Shown: one piece after another, positions 60,590-64,000 of the stretch | Layout of the letters: every line of letters begins with the position of its first letter | Numbering within the stretch: the stretch's first letter is position 1 | From: Erythrocercus mccallii | Taxonomy: Eukaryota; Chordata; Aves; Passeriformes; Dicruridae | DNA: 64,000 bases | Assembly (NCBI GenBank): GCA_013397435.1 | Contig: VZRG01000737.1 | Span: 186,001-250,000 of the forward strand | Direction: 5' to 3' | Made by a program: the position numbers and the translations under genes | The notes under the pieces: model-generated | What the model was told of the DNA's origin: nothing | The model's database searches: none | What the model saw: the letters and a program-made list of their open reading frames with translations, nothing else

Positions 60590-61215
60590 TACACTTTTAA
60601 TTAACTTAAAATTATTTTAAAAATATGAATTAAATAATTTAAAAGCAATGCAGTATTTGAAATAAAGTAAAATATAACATAATATATATAATACTATATA
60701 GAATATAGAATATAAAATATAGAATATAGATTATAGAATATAGAATAATAACTATTGTATTTTAAAAAGAAGACAAGAAAAAGAGAGTCAGGAATAAAAC
60801 TCAAGGAAGAGAAATGACAATTGCTCACCACTTGCTGACTGCTGCCCAACCCAGCCCTAAGCATTCATTAGAACCTCCAGCCCAGCTCCCTGCCAGTTTA
60901 TATCTTAGACATGGGGTGGAATATCCCTTCAGCCAGTTAGGTCCAACTGTCCTGGTTATGTTCTCTCCCACCTTCTTTTGCACCTCCTCTCAGGCAGAGT
61001 GTTTGAAACTGAAAAGTCCTTGAAAAAGTATGAGCACTGCAGAGAAACAGCTAAACATCCGTGTTTTATCAACAATATTCTCATGCTAAATCCAGAAACA
61101 GCTAAACATCCATGTTATCAACATTATTCTCATGCTAATTCCAAAACACAGCACTGTACCAACTATTACGAAGAAAATCAACTTTATCCCTGTGGAGAGC
61201 AGGACATCTGAACAT
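60590..61215 (+). mobile_element. ERV LTR, family A copy 2 (partial)
   Basis: After an AT-rich run (60590-60765, TATAGAATATAGA words) it reads GAAATGACAATTGCTCACCA, GTGGAATATCCCTTCAGCCA, ACTGAAAAGTCCTTGAAAAA, CAACATTATTCTCATGCTAA and CACAGCACTGTACCAACTAT. These are the same blocks and order as 41244-42010. The usual TGTGGTGGTTT start is not visible, so the 5' part is lost or too diverged. Confidence 0.78.
61044..61143 (+). repeat. 51-base tandem duplication inside LTR copy 2
   Basis: GAAACAGCTAAACATCC...ATTCTCATGCTAA occurs at 61044-61094 and again from 61095, with a few differences. The copy at 41244 has this segment once. Confidence 0.85.
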
Positions 61216-63589
61216 ATCAGATTTAACCAATATTTAGGAATCAAGAAAAACAAAAAAAAAATCACAGATTCATTCTGATTTTCAAGGGTCTAGCGCTGTG
61301 TTTTTCTTGGGGCTAAAATTACAGAATCACAAGAAATGGCTGTACTGAGTTCCATGCACTGTTGTATTAACTTGTACAGTTATTTTTAGCTGCAAGTCAG
61401 CACCCATATCGTCTGTATCTTTTATTATGTAATTATTTTTGTTCTCTTGGGCAGTTGACTCAAAAAGAATGTTATTTGGGATAAGCCTATATAATATATA
61501 AGGTTATGCCATGACTTGCTCAGAATGCTGTATGATAATATGCACCTAAGTAAAGATGAGTCAACAGTTTAGAAAAAGATGCATTATTCATGGATATACA
61601 TGTTAAATAAAGTGTCTATGGGGGGGAAAAGTGAAATTCTTTGTGCTCTCTCTTCTATATAGATTGCCTTTACAAGGGAAAAAAAATATGCCTTTTCTTT
61701 GAACTCAGTAAATGCCCTCTGGGTCAGTTATCAAAAGGGAAGGGGACTTCTGTACAGTCATCTTACCAAAGGAATTACAGAGCTCTTCAAGGAGATGACA
61801 TGCTTCTGGGGACCATAACGCCCACATCAATAATATTAAATAGCATTTTCTATTAAAGGGAATCCTGTTACAAATGAACCTCTGGTCTAAAACTCAGATT
61901 CCATCTAATCTTTTAGTTGGCTTCATTCCTTTGAGACAGTCTTGAATAGAAGCATTAGGTTTACTCAAGCTGTATAGCATGTCTTTAATGCCAGCAACCA
62001 CAAAGAGGTTTTTACTCAAGGTCTCAGAAAAGGATCTGGAATTTTAGATATTCTTTTGGACCTTTTTCAAATCTGTTGTTTTCTAGTACTATGAAGCATT
62101 CTCTTTTTTTCTCTACAAAAATAAAAATCTTTTCTGCAGCTGTTCTTAGAGCTCCATTTTACACCTACTCTTTCAAATCACTAATAACCTGTAACTAAAT
62201 GCCTGTCATGTCCTATCCTTCATCGACAAGGAAGTGTTATGCATGGATGTGTGCACTCTCAATGAGAGAGTCACCAAAAAGGAATGTTGTAACTGATGTA
62301 AAATGATAATCTGATCCTCCACCCACATGCTTATTGATATGTATAATATGTGTGTTTTCATGTGCTCTGTAGTGATGTGTGTTATCCACACGCAAGAATA
62401 AGTAGTCAGCCATTTGGTACATAATTAGTAAACAAATATTCTGCTCAGTGTTCTTTTTGTTCAGGAATCTTACCTACTGGAATATAAATTTTCTGAAAGA
62501 TATGAAATAAAAAGCCAGCCAAGTATTCAAGAAACCTGTCAGTTAAATAAGACAAAATACCAGCTCTTGAACATTTCCTCCTTACCTTGTGTTTCTCTTT
62601 ATAACTGAAATTACTTTTGTGAGAATGCCTAAGGCAATTTCTGTGCTTTGTGTTGGTGAGGAATAACACCTCTGGTAAGGAATAGCGTGGGTTTGTTTTC
62701 TGATTAAGTATTAAAAGGAATCCCATTGTGCATTCTTTTTTCTTCATAGTTTTTTCTCCTAAGTCATTAAAAAGCAGGAGACATTTCAGTTCTCCCAGCT
62801 GATCATCACAATGAAACTGTGAGATGAAAAGTGATCTGAATTATACTTTTCAATTTAAAACTGAACACATATTTCCAAACATGTATGCTAACATCCACTC
62901 AGTGACCTATTTTTAGGATTCTATCAAGTCGTTCCAATGATGATATTTTTAGTAAAATCCCTACCAGGAAAATCGTTTGGGGAAAGAAACTCCAAAACCA
63001 GAATAGGCTCTAGAGTCTGTCTTTGAGACAACTGTACTCAAACTGTACTGCTGCTTAAAAGTTTTCACCCTGTGATCTCCAGTGTTGCAAACAATCCTCA
63101 GAGACGAGTGTTCTCCAGTGTAGCTGCCAGGTAAAAATCCATTTTACTTTCTGTAAAACTGTGCCCATGTGTGCACTTGATATTGTTGTCACAAGAAATT
63201 TGTGTGACCATGGTTGAGGGAGTAAACAATGCAGGCAAAGGTAAATGACAGGTAAATTGTCTCTACGCAGTCCTCAGAGGGAGGAATGAAGGAAGACTCA
63301 GAGACATTTCCATGCTATCAAAAGATTTAAAAGGACTTCCTGGTTGTATTTCCTATTTCAGGATACAATTTAAAAAAAAATGGATTGTTTATAAAAAATC
63401 TCCTTAAAAAAACTGTTTTCCCATTGCAGGCAAAGAACAGGCAGGAGGTGTGAAATGTATAGTGACCAAAGAAAACATTCTCACATAAATCTGCAGCACA
63501 CATATCTGCCTTGTCTTCCGCTTAACAGGATGGGTAGCCGAACCAGTACCCTTTCCCCCTTCTCTGAAAAGAGGCCTTTTCTGGGAGTG
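61216..63589. other. Intergenic DNA
   Basis: No gene or recognised repeat; AT-rich with mixed composition. Confidence 0.55.
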
Positions 63590-63700
63590 TCTTTCCCCAA
63601 GCGCGGGGAGCTGCGGGCGGCCCCGCGGGGACGGGGCAGGCGCTCTCCAGGGTCCTGGACGGAAGAGCTCGGCTGACTGCGGCAGGAGCGTGGAACAAGA
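63590..63700. promoter_or_regulatory. Small CpG-rich patch
   Basis: CCAAGCGCGGGGAGCTGCGG and GGCCCCGCGGGGACGGGGCA give high CpG density over about 110 bases in an AT-rich setting. It may be a promoter or first exon of an unrecognised transcript. Open frames on both strands here (63455-63676 plus, 63522-63785 minus) match nothing I know. Confidence 0.35.
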
Positions 63701-63873
63701 GCCTCGCTCGGACTTCTAAATAGACGATTGCAGAAACTAAGAGGCTTTGATCCAGAGTCCTCAACAGTGTTTCTGCTTTTCTCATTAGTAAGCAGAATTA
63801 GTAACTTAGGGGATCATATGGTTCATTTTTAATCAGTTGTATGTTAGCACTTGGGAACGAGTTCTCTCCCCAC

Positions 63874-63897
63874 AAAAAAAAAAAAAAAAAAAAAAAA
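63874..63897 (+). repeat. A24 homopolymer
   Basis: An unbroken A run near the right edge. No retroposed gene body is recognised upstream. Confidence 0.9.
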
Positions 63898-64000
63898 GGC
63901 TTTATGAGATATGCATTGCACATAAGGAAAACTGGCTAAAGAAACTGAAACAAATGAGAGCAGACAAAGCAGTGGGTCTGCTCTGCAAATGTGTGAAATG

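Noticed and set aside
1..64000. tRNA, rRNA, CRISPR array, bacterial-type operon or intact autonomous transposon
   Set aside because: None was seen. All recognised mobile elements are truncated LINE copies or LTRs without internal genes.

Overview
This is vertebrate nuclear DNA from a bird. Two things point to this. Many 5'-truncated CR1 LINE fragments are present, several ending in the typical avian CR1 3' end. There are also ERV long terminal repeats of types I recall from birds outside the fowl and duck lineage; one starts at 41244 with TGTGGTGGTTTAACCCC. I read the species as Neoaves, possibly a passerine. That reading rests on remembered repeat families, not on a database search.

One protein-coding gene is supported: SP4, a Sp/KLF-family zinc-finger transcription factor, on the minus strand. 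Five of its coding exons can be placed to the base: 33759-33659, 33179-31631, 12804-12576, 12338-12139 and 11049-10802 (stop codon 10804-10802). All junctions are GT/AG and keep frame. They give about 777 residues if exon 1 supplies Met-Ser plus one base. Exon 1 is not visible; it probably lies in the 440-base assembly gap at 34655-35094. The CpG-island promoter is at 35095-35640. The 3' UTR probably runs to a poly(A) signal near 7386.

Layout: 1-330 is GC-rich and may be the edge of the next gene's CpG island (DNAH11 is the mammalian downstream neighbour of SP4; this is inference). 331-7370 is AT-rich intergenic DNA with an identical 96-bp inverted repeat pair. 7370-35600 is the SP4 transcription unit, including an 18.8-kb intron 3 carrying five CR1 pieces and one LTR-like block. 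35641-64000 is SP4's upstream flank, with no recognisable coding gene. It is filled with CR1 fragments, a solo LTR with a 5-bp target-site duplication, two copies of another LTR family, ancient L3/CR1-like relics, microsatellites, and a small CpG-rich patch at 63590-63700.

I see no rRNA, tRNA, CRISPR array, intact transposon or operon-like system. The main oddities are the perfect inverted repeat near the left end, the near-perfect fold-back plus polypurine tract leading into the gap over SP4 exon 1, a GU-rich tract beside the SP4 exon 3 donor, and a possible divergent first exon at about 39.3 kb.
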